Shown here piece after piece: positions 33,643 to 46,312 of a DNA stretch of 64,000 nt. Each line of letters begins with the position of its first letter. Positions within the stretch are counted from its first letter, which is position 1. The position numbers and the translations under genes were made by a program. The stretch lies in the NCBI GenBank assembly GCA_029721435.1, contig CM056577.1, positions 118,046,219 to 118,110,218 on the forward strand, given 5' to 3'. The DNA comes from Gymnothorax reevesii. Taxonomy: Eukaryota; Chordata; Actinopteri; Anguilliformes; Muraenidae. The notes under the pieces are model-generated. The model was not told where the DNA came from and searched no databases. It worked only from the letters and a program-made list of their open reading frames with translations.

Positions 33643-34524
33643 TAGGTTTTCACGGTCAATTTCATAATCTTGTCATTCAAGTTCATATTCCGAGCATTCA
33701 ATTTCACGCATTTCACGCTCGCAGCACTGAATCAGCTTTCAAATTCCCAATCTGGTCATTCAAATTCACTATCCAAGCAATCAATTGTGCATTAGTGTCA
33801 TTCAAATTCAAAATAGGAGCATGCATTTCAGCAATGAACATTCAAATTCATTTCAAGCCGGCGGCGGAACCTCATCGGTCATTCATATTCGTGAGAAGGC
33901 AACCATGTTCCAAATAAGTGCATTCAATTTAAATTAATCATTGCATTTAGTGAGCTTGGGGTCTATGAGTGGCTTTTTTTTTCATTTAGTTTTGAACAAG
34001 TTTCTCGCTTGACAGAAGATCGAAGGTTGAAAGAACAACCCCATCAATATTTCGGTTTCTTTTTTTCTGTGGCATGACTGAAGTGTTTGTATCTTTGTAG
34101 GAGGGTTTCAAGCTGGAGACGTCTTTGAACATGTAGAGCAGTGTATACTTGATGTTATATTTCTTGTTTTAGCTCAATATCTTTTAGAATTATGCAATAA
34201 ATGTTTTAGTTAAAAGTCATAACACAAACATTTGTTGTTGATTGGTATCTTCTTCACTTTCCACTCGTGAGATTGTGATATCATGTTGTCTATCAGTTGG
34301 TCTTCGGATTGACGCATTGTGTGGATGTTGTCTTTGTTATGTGTGGTGTTATCAAGGAGTGTAAGTTAGAAAATGACGTTGTGTTGTTTGGATGTACTGC
34401 TGACTTGGCCTTATCATTTAAAATTTCTTGAAATGAAACAACGAGAATACATAAACATATACAAGGACATGATATCACTGTGATATCACGGAGATACAAT
34501 AACAAAAAAATATAGAACCTTAAA

Positions 34525-34589
<65 letters not shown>

Positions 34590-35046
34590 GAAGACTATGG
34601 AATTGGAAATATGAATTTTGCGTGTGTGTTGGGGGAGGGTGTGCCGGTGGGTTCTGCATGTGTGTTCGTTTTATGAGAAGCGTTCGCCCCCTTCTCCCCC
34701 CAATAACCCCCTTCTTCAAAAATCCATCCTGTCTTCTCCACTAAACTGAGAGCATGAAGAAGGAAATTGATCATCTGAAAATGAAATTGAACGTCCCAAA
34801 CAGGCTCATCGTGATTATCACGCGAATTTGAATGCACAAGTAGGAAATGCAATGCTCGCATTTGGAAATTGAACGCACATGCGTGAATTTGATTTGCCGG
34901 AAACGAAATAGAATTCGCATAAATGAAATTCATTGCTTGGATTCTGAATTTGAATGCCGAATATTCTCGTGTGCGTACGCTGTGTGAATTTGAATGCACA
35001 TTCATGAATTGGAATGACAAAAGTATGAAATTGACCGGGAAAACCT
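33643..35046. mobile_element. 1.4-kb TIR element with repeated subterminal motifs
   Basis: Inserted in Tc1 copy 2. Ends taggttttcacggtcaattt (33643) and aaattgaccgggaaaaccta (ending 35046) belong to inverted repeats of about 43 bases with about six mismatches. TTTTA flanks both sides (33638-33642, 35047-35051), and the homologous Tc1 sequence is continuous in the other copy. The 11-mer cattcaaattc occurs exactly at 33757, 33799 and 33839, and its reverse complement gaatttgaatg exactly at 34824, 34946 and 34986, with several near matches in each arm. The interior holds (AT)n at 34532-34585 and no transposase frame. Non-autonomous; superfamily unknown. Confidence 0.85.
34522..34585. repeat. A-run and (AT)n microsatellite
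   Basis: A12 followed by about 27 AT units, inside the 33.6-35.0 kb element. Confidence 0.97.
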
Positions 35047-35312
35047 ATTTTAGAGTCGTTCCCGCCAAGAGTGGTACAACCCTTTATTAGATTTAGTGGG
35101 GAAATTATTCTTTTTTTACATGGTTGATATGGGTTTTGAATAAGTCTTTACCTTCAATAGATAAATTATAATTTTAAAGCTGTATTTTGCGTCAACTCAC
35201 ATTGTCTTTGTCTTGTATTGAAATTAGTTTGATGATTTTAAATTTTTAAGTGACAAATAAGCAAAAATCAAAGTTATCAGGAAGGGGGCAAATTCTTTTT
35301 CATATCTCTGTA

Positions 35313-37499
35313 TCTGTATCCCCGTGTCCGTGCCCAGATGGCCTGGTGCGGGTTGGGAAGAATATTTCCATACTTTTCTTTGAGCCAATACTTTTACCCT
35401 GAGCGATTTAACAAAGCAATGTGATTAGGCTTAGCAGGGACCAATCCCCCCTGGTGCAGTGCGGATTTAGGGGCCCAGTGGTCGTGGTGATCCAATTGTG
35501 CGGCTCCACTGGGGTTTGCACTTCCAATCCACATGCGCCCTAGTCGCGATGCTGTGGGACCCTGTGTTAATCTCAGAACTGACCCTGAGCATCAGGTCCC
35601 CTGAACTCTCATCACCCCACTAGGGTCTGCTGTCTGCCTGCCAGCCATTTTCAGGCTCTCGGTGTTCAGTTTGTTTCCACCACCCGTTATTTGGATGACA
35701 TATTTGAATATGCTAAGCTTTACATAATCAAACATAAACACTCTACATTACAGAGCAGCGGGCCATCTTTTAATCCTGTGCTTTGAGCATCATCTCTCTC
35801 TCTTTCCCTCTCTGTTATTCTGTCTCTCTCCCTCCCTCTTCTCTATTCCTGTGCTCTTCTTGCTCTCTCTGATTCTTTCCCTTTTTCTGTTTTTTGCTCT
35901 GCCTATTTTAGTCATAGCTTATTATTAATTGTTAATAACTGTAATTCCCGCTTTTTAACCCGTATCCCAATAAAGTAGATCATAAAACTGTCAACTTTCT
36001 CTCCCTCTCGTTCTCACTCTCACTCCTAACCTTGATGTCACAAACTCCTCCTCTCTCATCTCCCCCTCTTTGTCTTTTATTTTATCCTTTTAATGTTTTG
36101 ATTTAGATGTGAATTTGACTGTTCCTCACTGTTTTTATGGGCTGAGAGATGGCAGGAGGGTGTTTTGTGTTGTACTTTGTGCAGTCACACTGCGGGCCTG
36201 AAAAGCGCGACTGTCGCCCAGATTAAATAAATTGGCGGCCGATGGCGTTTCTCTTGTGGTTGGAGGCGAGGAGCTTCTCACAGTTTCTTAATGGTTTGTG
36301 ATTGATAACCACTGAGAAGCAATGGCCACTATTTTGACTTGCAGGGGGGTGCAGGAGGGCAGCAGTTTGTAGATTAGCACTATTGCTCTCCACGGGCGAG
36401 AATTATACCTGCTTTTAGATGTGCGTATGCATTCTGAAGAAGGCTGCCTCGCGAATCCTGCGTCTATTTGGCATGTAGCTTGTGCACGTCCTTAAAAATT
36501 AACTCAACGTGTGCACAAGGTGCAATCTGAATCTAAATGGTGGGCGCAGTGTAGTAGCATTATCCATAAATTAAGCTTCTTTATTGATGCCCCGTTTGTT
36601 ACCTTCGCGCTAAATTATCTGATTGAATTATTCGGTGTTTCCCCGACTGGAATCCTCCGGAAACACGCGTAGCGCACAGACGAGTATGTGAACAAATACG
36701 CTCACAGCGTTTTCTGGTTGAGTACACGAGTGCCCGGTCGAACAGCATGTAAATTTCCAGTCAGAATTATTTGTGTTAATCCCAATGCAAAGAATTCCTT
36801 GGTAAGGTTTGGTGGGAAACCTTCATTCTTTCTTCTACAAACCATTCAGATGTAATGTGCTCCGCCAGCAGCTTGCACGCATCACTTAGACAAAATGCCG
36901 TGTGAATTTAAATGAAATTGGTGGCAACAAAATTGGTTTATGAATAATTCACTGTAATATCGGAAAATTGTCGAGCGAAAATGCTGACATTTTGCTGGAA
37001 GCAAGTGAATGGTACATTATATAATGGAGGTAAGATCGGCAGGTGGAGAAAAGAGGGAGCGCGAGTGATAGAGAGACAGAAGTCAAGTGGAGGCAGGCGC
37101 ACAAGAAGGGACAAGAGCATTTTTCAGTTGGAGCAAAAGCACGGAAGCGATAGAAAACAGGGTGAGAGGTGAGAGCAATTCAGGAACGGGTAAACTATAG
37201 TCGGGGAAAAAGAATCACGCCGCTGCTTCTGCACTCAAATAATTCTCCTTTCCCTTGGGAGTGGTTTTTCGAAGATTGAAGCAACCGCGGTATAAGTTGC
37301 TGAAATGATGTATGCAACACACACTGACTTGCACATACGGGTGCACTGCCCTTAATTTAGTGAACAGACGAAAGCAATTGCTAGCATAGATGTTCAGGTG
37401 TAGACATAAACATCAGATTCCACGCTTGACAGGATCAGTTCAGTCAGGCTGATTCGTCCACTCAAAGCAAACGGGGACGCATCCCAGTGTACAATCATC
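35313..37499. other. Mostly single-copy stretch; CT-rich block; candidate conserved block
   Basis: 35400-35545 reads like a diverged fragment of a fish repeat (ggtgcagtgcggatttaggg, then ctccactggggtttgcac). 35790-35885 is CT-rich. 36190-36620 is repeat-free with balanced composition (tgtcgcccagattaaataaa, ccataaattaagcttcttta) and looks like conserved non-coding sequence. No gene. Confidence 0.35.
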
Positions 37500-37740
<241 letters not shown>

Positions 37741-38002
37741 ATCTCATTTTTAGGGTTTTGGGGGGGTCGAAACGCATTTTTGCGCCAACACGACAGAATA
37801 GGCAGCCGATATCTCAATTTGCCAAAATATGACTCAGGCAATTATGCTATGAGGGTAATGATTTAGGCTCAAACTTTGATTTCTCTTACCTTTTTGCAAA
37901 ATCATACCTGTCAAAAAGACTGAAAATGAAGCGAGACAGACCCAAGTCAGCATTTGCCCAATTGGCGAGAGAATAGCAGTTGAACTATGACAGTCTTTTC
38001 TG
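37741..38002. other. Single-copy spacer
   Basis: Nothing recognised. Confidence 0.4.
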
Positions 38003-39437
38003 CAGCCCCAGATCAGAAAAGGTTGGGATGCAATGAAAGCAATGATCTGTAATAATCTGTGACCTGCATTATGTTGAAAATAATGCAACAATGCATTGTC
38101 TGATGTTTCACTATACAAACTTCACTGATTTTTCAAAATAAATACATAGTAATCCTGATTCTTATAAGATATTGTAGAAAAAAAAAGTTCTCACTGTAAG
38201 GTTTGGCATTGTATTGTTGCCATTCTTTTTCACTCCACTTAATATACATTTTGGGACTAAATACACCAAGTGATTAAATGTTACTGGTATAATTTAGTTT
38301 AATTATTCCAACAAACAAGTTTTGAGATGTGCAGCCATAGAATGTGGTCTGAAGTCTTGTTGAAATATGAATATGTATGCTGAAGGCAGCATATGCTGCC
38401 CGGAAGTCCCAGTGTACTTTTCAGCATTAATGGTGCTTTCACAGAAGAGCTATTTATCCTTGCCAAGGGCACTGACACAACCCCATGCCATGAAAGAGCA
38501 TGACTTTTCGACTTTTTGCTGGTATTTCTCAATGGCCCTTTCCCTCTTTGGTCCAGAGCACATGGCATCCATTTCTTCTAAAAAAAAAAAAAGAGACCTG
38601 AAATGTTGATTCGTCTGTTCACAAAACACGTTTTCGCTGCGTTACGGTCCATCACAGATGCCTATGAGCCCAGGGAAGTCGATGGTATCTCTAGACACAG
38701 TAAACAGAAGGCTTCCTTTTTACTCAGTAAAGTTTTAACTGGAATTTTGTGGATGCAAGTACACAATTGTATTAAAGGTTTGACAATGGTTTGCCAAGGT
38801 ATTCCTAAGAGCCGTTGTGGTTGTATCACTAATAGATGAATGAAGGCTCTTGCTGTGGTACTGTCTGAGTGGTCAGAGACCACAGGTATTCACCTGATTC
38901 TGCCACCCCTGCCCCTTTGATGCAGACATTCCACCAGATTCCTTGAATCATTATGTTATGCTCTACCGAGATTGAAATATCTCTTCCTATCCCTCATACA
39001 AGGAACATTGTTTTAAAACCTGTGAATGATTTGCTCACATTTGCGGGCAAATTGGCAGTCCTCGGCCCACATTTGCGCTCAAAGGTCTAAGCCTTTCCAG
39101 GATGCCGCTTTTGTACCAAGTCATAATTACCATAACCTGCTGACATCAGCTGTTTCAAATCACATCATTATTCAAATTTTTTACCTCATTAATAGTCATG
39201 ACTAAATTGTCCCCGCAGTACCACCCTTTTGAGAATGCTTTGCAGACCAAATTGGCAAGAATGGATCTACAGTATATATTTACAAATAAAATGAGGCTGA
39301 CCAGACAAAACATTACATATCTTGTATTTATACTGTCTGCAATGAAATATTGGTTTAAGTGAATTTTAGAATCGCTGGTTTCTGTTTTTTATGTGCAATT
39401 TCCTTACCGTCCCAACTTTTTCTGAGTTAGGGTTATG
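38003..39437 (-). pseudogene. Near full-length Tc1-like transposon relic with broken transposase
   Basis: Inverted ends: cagccccagatcagaaaagg then ttgggatg (38003-38030) pairs with cgtcccaactttttctgag (about 39409-39427) plus ttagggttatg. The element is 1.43 kb, about the expected length. It reads on the minus strand: DESTFQ at 38598-38615 matches the first catalytic region of this family (usually S-D-E-S-K-F), and 38450-38600 and 38890-39150 align with the downstream and N-terminal parts. Many stops and frameshifts. It appears related to the family whose 3' ends lie at 1-395 and 26690-26856, but is much older. Not functional. Confidence 0.8.
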
Positions 39438-40429
39438 CATGAGAGGCCAAGGCTTGATATGACAGACATATTTTTCAGTCAGGAGGTGGGCGTGGTAATG
39501 GAAGCCTAGAGGGACAATTTAAGATGAAGAGGAAGATGATTAGTTAAAGTGGTGGAGGACAAGATCAAAAGGGAGAGGTGCAGCGATCGATTGTCTCCAT
39601 GTGGCGGTTAATCCATAAGGAAGCGTACATTCATCTCGGGTGATGGAGAGTGATGTCATCAGTGGCGAATTTACGAGCGAACAAATGAAATACATTTTTC
39701 CCTGTGGTATTAATAACCGTCTCAGAGATCCGGAAGCTGGTGGTGATTTTAGTAAGCTGTTTGGATTGTGTACTGAACATTCTAGAAAATTTTTATCATG
39801 TTATGTCGTGTGTTATTACGTCACGTCAAGGACTGCATTCGGTTGACATGTCTCGAGCCATCAGCATCTCTCATTCATGTTCTACTGGAAGTGAGTGAAG
39901 GTCATCCAGAATCCGCCTGCTCAACGTCAACGGTCCGCACTTTCTCAATCCATTGGCAGAAGGAGAAACCGAGTGAGAGAAAGGAGGGAAGATGGATGGT
40001 TTGAGATAAGGAAGAGGAAGGATAAATAGTCAGGCCTGTAGACCGGGTGAAGGGCAACACCATACAAAAATCAAAGTCTGGCAATATTTCAGCTCTTAAG
40101 ATTAAATTCACTAATGTGAGTGTGTAAAATTGAGCCGGTCCAGGGGCAGGTCTTGGTTTATAGTTACGCCCTCTGCCTCCCTCGTTTCCGGGCGGCTGAT
40201 GGCCTTTGCAGCACAGACGGCATATGCTCTGGGTGGAGCGGCCTGTGGAGGGAATACTAAGCTGTGACAAACAATATCGCTCCTCAAAGGGCTTTAATAA
40301 GATCCTTTTATACACACATTCAATCATTCTCTTAATCTTCGCCTCCCACGCCTCCCTCCTAAACTTAAATCACTTTTTTTCTCCTTCATTTTATTGCCCC
40401 GTGGCCTTACTCTTTTTCAATCCCTTCTC
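39438..40429. other. Single-copy stretch, no gene seen
   Basis: Short frames on both strands at 39640-40330 lack domains. No repeats recognised. Confidence 0.4.
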
Positions 40430-41010
40430 ATTATTCATCCCCTCACTTTTTCTTATTTTTCAATATTTATGAATTATTCATTATTAATTAATCATCAAAT
40501 ATTAATGTTTTTGCATGGTAAATATTGAAATATTTATCAATTATTTTATTATTTTTCTCCCCAGGTCCGTTGACAGAACACTTTTCCGTCTCTTGCTCGA
40601 ATTCCAAATGTTTGTTTGCAGTTGCTTTGCTAATTGTACATCGCTACTGAAACCTGATAAAGACTCAAAAATTTTTCTTTGGGAGCAGAATGCAGTGTTA
40701 TCGACTGAGCACCTGATTGGGGATTTTTGTACGCAGGCATTTTGCACAGTAGCCTTTCTCCTGCAACTTTATCTGACTTAATTACCCCCCCCCCCCGCCC
40801 CCTCCCCAGCCTATTTGCATTTTGGTTGGAAATTGAGAGAACTACCTTCCTGCTGAGCCTGAAGTATTCTTACATTCAGATGGAAGACCTATGATAATTA
40901 AAATTAAAATTATGATATCGTAATTAATTTTAATGCCGTACACTGCGCAGATACCAGGCCACTTTCCATTTACATGTATTAATAGTCAGTAATTTGGTTT
41001 AATTCCCGTA
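40430..41010. other. Candidate conserved non-coding block, homeodomain-site rich
   Basis: AT-rich and repeat-free with many ATTA/TAAT sites: attattaattaatcatcaaa (about 40480), TAATTA at 40895-40900 and 40921-40926, and ttttcaatatttatgaatta. 40541-40565 is a pyrimidine-rich run ending in cccag followed by gtccgttgacag, which looks like a splice acceptor, but the open frame downstream (to 40781) has no recognised domain. A C-run lies at 40785-40797. Regulatory function is an inference from composition. Confidence 0.3.
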
Positions 41011-42576
41011 AGCATTGTTTTAAGACACTTCATATTGCTGTGTTTTTTCTGCCAATGTGGGAGGCCTTATTTTTGGTGTGAATGAACTCTGGCTGGTGCG
41101 CTGCAGTCGCATTTGGACACTTTTGCCGGCTGTGGCATTTAAAACATGTTTTATCACCTTCTGCTTCCGTGGTAAGTTTCTCAGGAGAGCAACAGCCGAA
41201 CCCAACCTGAATATCAAACCTGCTATCTGAGGGTCACAAGTCCCTGCTCTATAACCAATTATACCCCGGTGATAATTTGCTCGTCCACGCGTGTGGTTGG
41301 AGTTACTGGAGCTTTGGTCAAGCCATCGAGGCTCATTAGTGCATACTCCCTGCTCAGGGACTGACCAAATGAGACATGAAACTAGTAGTGTTTATAATCC
41401 ATCTTTTTACCTGATTTTATTAAATATTCTGTTGTGCTTTCACTTCTTTCTCTTGTGTTGTTTGTATTTCCCAGCCAAAGCTCCTGTGTGCTCTCACTGT
41501 CCTCAATAGACAGACCAGTAAATATACTTTATGGTATGTTCTACTTGAGCCAGGTTGCCTAGGGTGATATGGTATCTGGCTTTTTTTAGAAGAACATTAT
41601 TTTGGTCTTTTTTTAAGGTTTGTTGCAAAGGCAAGGCCAAGTTCTTTCAGAATAGTGTTCAATGGCAGTTTTTTATTTTCTGAATGAAGCAGACGCAAGG
41701 CCTTCTTGGAAAATGTAAGTGGCTGCATTTGCCATAACTCAGCAAAAGGGATAGTATTAAAAAAAAAAGAAATCGTTGCATTTATCCCAAACAAATTCCC
41801 CTCTGAGTAATCCCTATTATTGTATCCGTCGGCTAGCTGTTGGTTCCTTCTCTCCCCCTCTCGATCTCACACAAACTCTTTACAGGGTCTCTCCAGTTTC
41901 CAGTTTTCCCCCCTTTGAACAAATAGCAATAAGGATTTAGGTGCCTCTGCACCTCAAGAGAAAATTACACTAAAACCTTACAGCGCGCTGTGCAGAAAAT
42001 AACAAGTTAGCCGAGCAGCTAATGACCTGCCATACCTTGTAGCACAAGAGCTAACAGATTTCTGTTTGTTTTAATTTTATCTACAGAGTAAGCACATGCA
42101 TCGAGTTAACAGCCAAGGCTGTGAAGCTCTCCCACAGTATGATCATTATTTTTTTTAGTTTGCTGGCTTGAGCTTATTCCCTCTCTATGAGTGTAGGGAT
42201 GTTTGATTGTAAGCTAAATCCTTTATGTGGTCTCTTTGTGCATATTGTAAAAAAACAGCTGTCCACAGATCATAATTTTTGATTGATTCATTGGTTGAAT
42301 TGATTTTCATTGGTCGTTAGATGACACAAATCATCAGAATTTCCACTCTGTAGGCATTTCTGGGACTTATGTAATGAAATGTACGTATAAAATCCAAGCA
42401 ACTCCACCACAAATTCCAAATAACAAGAGCAGTAATCGAGTATACTGCGTTGAATAATTAAAAACTGCCATGGAGGTTGATCAGGTAAAGTTGTCAAGCT
42501 GGAGAAGTGAAATGTTTTGCAGGCGAATACTTGCTTGTGAAAAACCTGCCTGTCTAAACAAAAGTGTGGCTAATTA
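41011..42576. other. Single-copy stretch with a repeat fragment
   Basis: 41200-41275 resembles the tail of a fish repeat (ggtcacaagtccctgctcta, then accaattatacc). 41960-42130 is repeat-free and resembles conserved sequence (acaagagctaacagatttct). No gene. Confidence 0.35.
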
Positions 42577-44030
42577 CAGTGCTCTGCAGGACTATTGGCA
42601 CACTTAAGTATATATGCACAGAGGTGGTAATGAATTAAAGCCTTTATTAGTTTTCCTCTTAATATTCAATTCAAAATATTAGCAAAAATATGCTGAAACA
42701 CAATGATTGAATGAAAATAATGTTCATGGAACAAATATTTTTCTTAAAAACATGCATGCCACAATTGATTCCTTTCATTCAATCATTTGTCCAGCCTCCC
42801 CTGACCAAGATAACAGATCTGAATGGTCTGTTGTATATAACAAGGTTTTAGAGGATGTGGTTTGGAATCTAAAGCCGTTCCCTCGTGAATATCCTTTAAA
42901 TTTCTCAGTCTATGTTTATCAATTCATTTCTTCAGCTCGTCCCACTGGTTTTCTTGTGGGTTTTGGTCAGATTTTGCTGTCGGTGAATTATTTTTTGTGT
43001 CAATTTTGATGAAAACATTGGACCATAGTCCTCGTGGAAGGTCCAACCACAGCTCATGTTAATCTTTCTGGCTGAGACAGTCAGGTTTTTGCTTGATGAA
43101 ATCCACAATATCATGAATCCCATCAAGTTTTCCAGTGTCTTCGGGGAAAAAAAACATTGAAATATTAGCAACAATATAACCTTTGATAGAAACAAAGTGA
43201 TTGAAGGAGCATAATAATTTTTGGGAGCAAGTACTGTAATGTTTCGTTGAAATTTTTTCACACAATTATCTATTATCTATTATCTTCATCTAATTCCTTG
43301 CGCAGCCTCCCTTTGCATGCTTTACATATACGTAAGAAGGCTTTACAGTGGTGGTACAGCTCTTTACTGCTGTCATTGTTTTTACACCAAACTCACCTCT
43401 GGTATTTATTGCCAAGTCTCGTGACATTATAACCTGGTCGCTTCCTGAACATCTTGTATTTGTGAAGATGCCGTCTAATTATAGTTTTAGGGACCTTGTG
43501 ACCCCAAGACGTCTGCAGCTCTGTAACTGTGATCCTTTGGAGTTTCTTTTACCACTTGAGCCATCCTCACAATGCATGGGTTCGAAATGAGCACTCGTCC
43601 TCTTTCCATCATTCAATTTTAACATTGCTTCATACCTTGAGAGTCTCAATTATTGTCCTGATTGTCAAAATGGGTCAGCATTTTAGCTATTTTCTCGCAG
43701 CTATTTCCACACTTGTGAAGCTCAAGAACTTCGTTGCACATCGTTGCTGTACTCTTTTGCTGTAGCCATGGTGATAGATGACTAAAGGAAATTAGCCTGT
43801 GTGTCACCTTGTATTTTTCCCTAAAGGAAACAGGATGTCATGGTGACCACCTCAGTTCTTCTAATTATTATGATGAACTTTAAAAAGTAAGATATATTTA
43901 GGAATACATTTCAGTTCAGTTTTTCTTAGATCTTTTAGGGGCACCGATGACTGTTGCGCTGAAATTTTTTTGCAAAAGTATTTGTCTTGAGAGTATGATT
44001 TTCCTCTCTTTTCGTTGAAATAGCAGCACT
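42577..44030 (-). pseudogene. Tc1-like transposon relic of another family, broken transposase
   Basis: The left end cagtgctctgcaggactatt then ggcacac is a typical Tc1 terminus; the other end lies near 43950-44030 (aggggcaccgatgactgttg) but is eroded. On the minus strand the transposase start is visible at 43737-43769 as MATAKEYSNDV, and the upstream untranslated part (reverse of ccaccatgacatcctg-type text at 43830-43855) matches the family. Downstream the frame is broken: at 43247-43080 a DFIKQKPDCLSQKD-like stretch occurs in place of catalytic-domain sequence, followed by stops. A relic about 1.45 kb long, distinct from the families at 16/32 kb and 38 kb. Confidence 0.75.
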
Positions 44031-44039
44031 TTGGCTCAT

Positions 44040-44375
44040 AGCCCTGCTGCCTCACAGCAAGATGGTCGTGTGTGTGAATCAGGCCTGGGGCCTCTCTGTG
44101 TGCGGTTTGCATGTTCAGCCTGAGCTCAAGTGGGTTTCCGCTGGACATCCTTGGTTCTCCTCCGCAGTCCAAAGACACGCATGTCAGGCTCCATATTGCC
44201 TGAAGGTAAGAGTGTGTGAGTGAGTGGTGTGGGTGTGTGCGCCCTGCGATGGATCGCTGAGCTGTCCAGCATGAAACTCCGCCCCCTCCTTTCACCTTTA
44301 TTCAGTTGGGATCAGCTTCAGCTACCTGCAATCCCAGTGAGGGAGAAGCAGTGAGTATAGATGATGGTGGAATGG
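44040..44375 (-). repeat. Teleost dispersed repeat, copy 5
   Basis: Minus-oriented: ctgctgcctcacagcaagat (44043-44062), tccgcagtccaaagacacgc, gtgcgccctgcgatggatcg, then gggatcagcttcagctacct. Nearly full-length. It directly abuts the Tc1 relic. Confidence 0.85.
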
Positions 44376-44470
44376 ACTTGAATTTAAGGTGAGATTATTG
44401 CCAGTATTTTGAATTAAACATTGGGATGATTAAAAACAACCACATTCTTACACTGGATTTTGGGGGGGTA

Positions 44471-44731
44471 CATGTTGTTTGGACTCCATTGCAGTTTGAC
44501 CCTAAGTGAATGGACCCAGTACCAGTTGGACCTCAGACCATTTGGACCCAAAACTGTTGGACCCCTGACCACTTAAACCCCAGACCATACTCTAACCTAA
44601 CCCTTACCCTAACCCTAACTCAACTGGTCAGGAGTCCAACTGGTCTGGGTTCTAACTGGTCTAGGATCCATCTCGCCTGGGATCGAAATTGTATGGGGTC
44701 AATGGTCCAAATGGACAGGATTCAAACAATC
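44471..44731. mobile_element. Fold-back element with telomere-like centre
   Basis: Imperfect inverted arms: gttgtttggactccattgca on the left pairs with ggacaggattcaaacaat on the right, and both arms carry repeated ccagttgga / tccaactgg text. The centre (44591-44620) is ctaacctaacccttacccta followed by accctaac, which is telomere-repeat-like. It is flanked by fold-back arms and is short, so it is an element component rather than a true telomere. Confidence 0.65.
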
Positions 44732-46312
44732 CATTCCTGATTTTCTGGGATTAATACTTACCAGGGGAGCCAATATTAGTGAGGAGCACTGTTGTTATTG
44801 TGCTTTAAAAATGTTGGCCAACACAGAAGGATGTGGATGTGACCATAGCAAGGAACTCTGCTTGTTTTTGTGTCTAACCCTATTACTTTCCTATTAGAAA
44901 AGCTAATGGGTAGCTGCTGTGCCAGATAAGGATGTTAGGATTACAGGGTCCTTGATGTTTCTGTTGAAATTGAGTTCCAACAATGGCGAGGAACGCTTTT
45001 TGTTGTGTCTCTCTTTAATCAGACATGTTGAACATTTCAAAGGCGCTTTTAAGGGAGGATCAACATTAAGATCCGTTGCGGTCGACTGTGCTGATAGCCG
45101 ACATCTCAAAACTTTGTAAACAGTCTGCTGATCGAGCCCCTTGATTCTCCTCTCTTAATATGGAGGGTTGGGCTGCACTCGCCTGCACTCAGTAGTGACA
45201 GAGAGTGTAACCTTGTAAACACAGAGGGATACCTGTAAAAAGATGATGAGAATGAGAGAGGGAATGGAGAGAGAGAAATGGGTGTGGTGGAACAAAGGAG
45301 AAGTTAGGATAGATGGTCCACTGGGACTGAAGTGAAGAGGAGAGTTGAACTCTTTGGAGCCAGGAAAACAGAGGGAGAGTGATGGGGACAGATATAGAGA
45401 AGGATGGCGGGATATTTTAAATGAAAGGGGGGTAAAGAATTAGGGGTGAGAGGAGATACAAGCTCCTTTTCTGTCAGGGTCAAATGTCACGGGCTGCCAT
45501 GACAATTGTCATGGAAATGAGATGCAAAGGAAGTGGAATCCTCAGGCGAAGGGGGGGAATCGATGGGGGGCTGAAGGCTGGCTGATGGGATAGCGTTGTC
45601 ATGACGACCCGTGCCGCGTGCCATCGGGACGTAACAAGTGTATTTTTAAATAGGAATGCGGATCAAGAGATGAAGGAGCGCCGTTCGGGGAATGAAGAAA
45701 AACTGATTAAACAGATGAATGTACCAGGTTCTGAGCCGAGGTCGGAGAAATGAGGAGGTGACTGTGATGCCTGAAACAGAGGGTCACAGAAAGCAGAAAG
45801 AGGGCTTATAGTTTTGATAAAAAGAAGAGAATTGATGAAGGGAGACTGTGAGGAGGGTAGAGAGAGAGAGAGAGAGAGAGAGGGGCCGTAAAGCGAAGGG
45901 TTTTCACGATTGGCTCGTACCGGCGTGCCGCCTCAAAAGAAGACAGATGACTTCAAATTTTCATATTTCTTTACTTCACCGTGAACGAAAAAGTAATTGT
46001 TATTGAACTGGAAGGGTAGGAGAACTCTTTTTAGTCCACTGTTACGGAACGTTCAACCTCAAGATAATATTCTGCGTCATTAAATGCCGAACTCATAAAT
46101 GGAATATTCACTGCAATCTGAGCCCCTTCATTTGTTCCTATGTGGGAAAACTGTCTCCTTACATCTATCCTACCAATCACATGATCTTATAATCGCAGTG
46201 CTTTACGCATCAGAGCAGAGCACATCTCTTGATAACGGCTGTGTGGAGTCTCAGTGGATAGTGTGGGGTCAGTTTCACCAAGGGATTAACGCCGAGCATA
46301 GCGAGCTTTGGC
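44732..46312. other. Purine-rich single-copy stretch
   Basis: No gene. (GA)n at 45859-45883. Purine-rich text from 45240 to 45850. Nothing else recognised. Confidence 0.4.

Larger units (their letters stand above)
32450..35312 (+). mobile_element. Tc1-like transposon relic, copy 2, interrupted by a 1.4-kb element
   Basis: Sister to 16217-18558: it shares gaatctaaacatcacttaaatagaacc-like text near 32700, the N-terminal region at 32790-32960, and the 3' part gtggtacaacccttt near 35068, ending aattctttttcatatctctgta at about 35312. The left end is indistinct. It lacks both insertions present in the 16-kb copy, so it provides their empty sites. It is itself split at 33643-35046. The transposase is broken. 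Confidence 0.85.

Noticed and set aside
40541..40781. Coding exon after a splice-acceptor-like motif
   Set aside because: No domain, no matching donor and an AT-rich context; kept only as a weak regulatory candidate.
44591..44620. True telomere or chromosome end
   Set aside because: Short, degenerate and flanked by inverted arms of a small element, with ordinary DNA on both sides.
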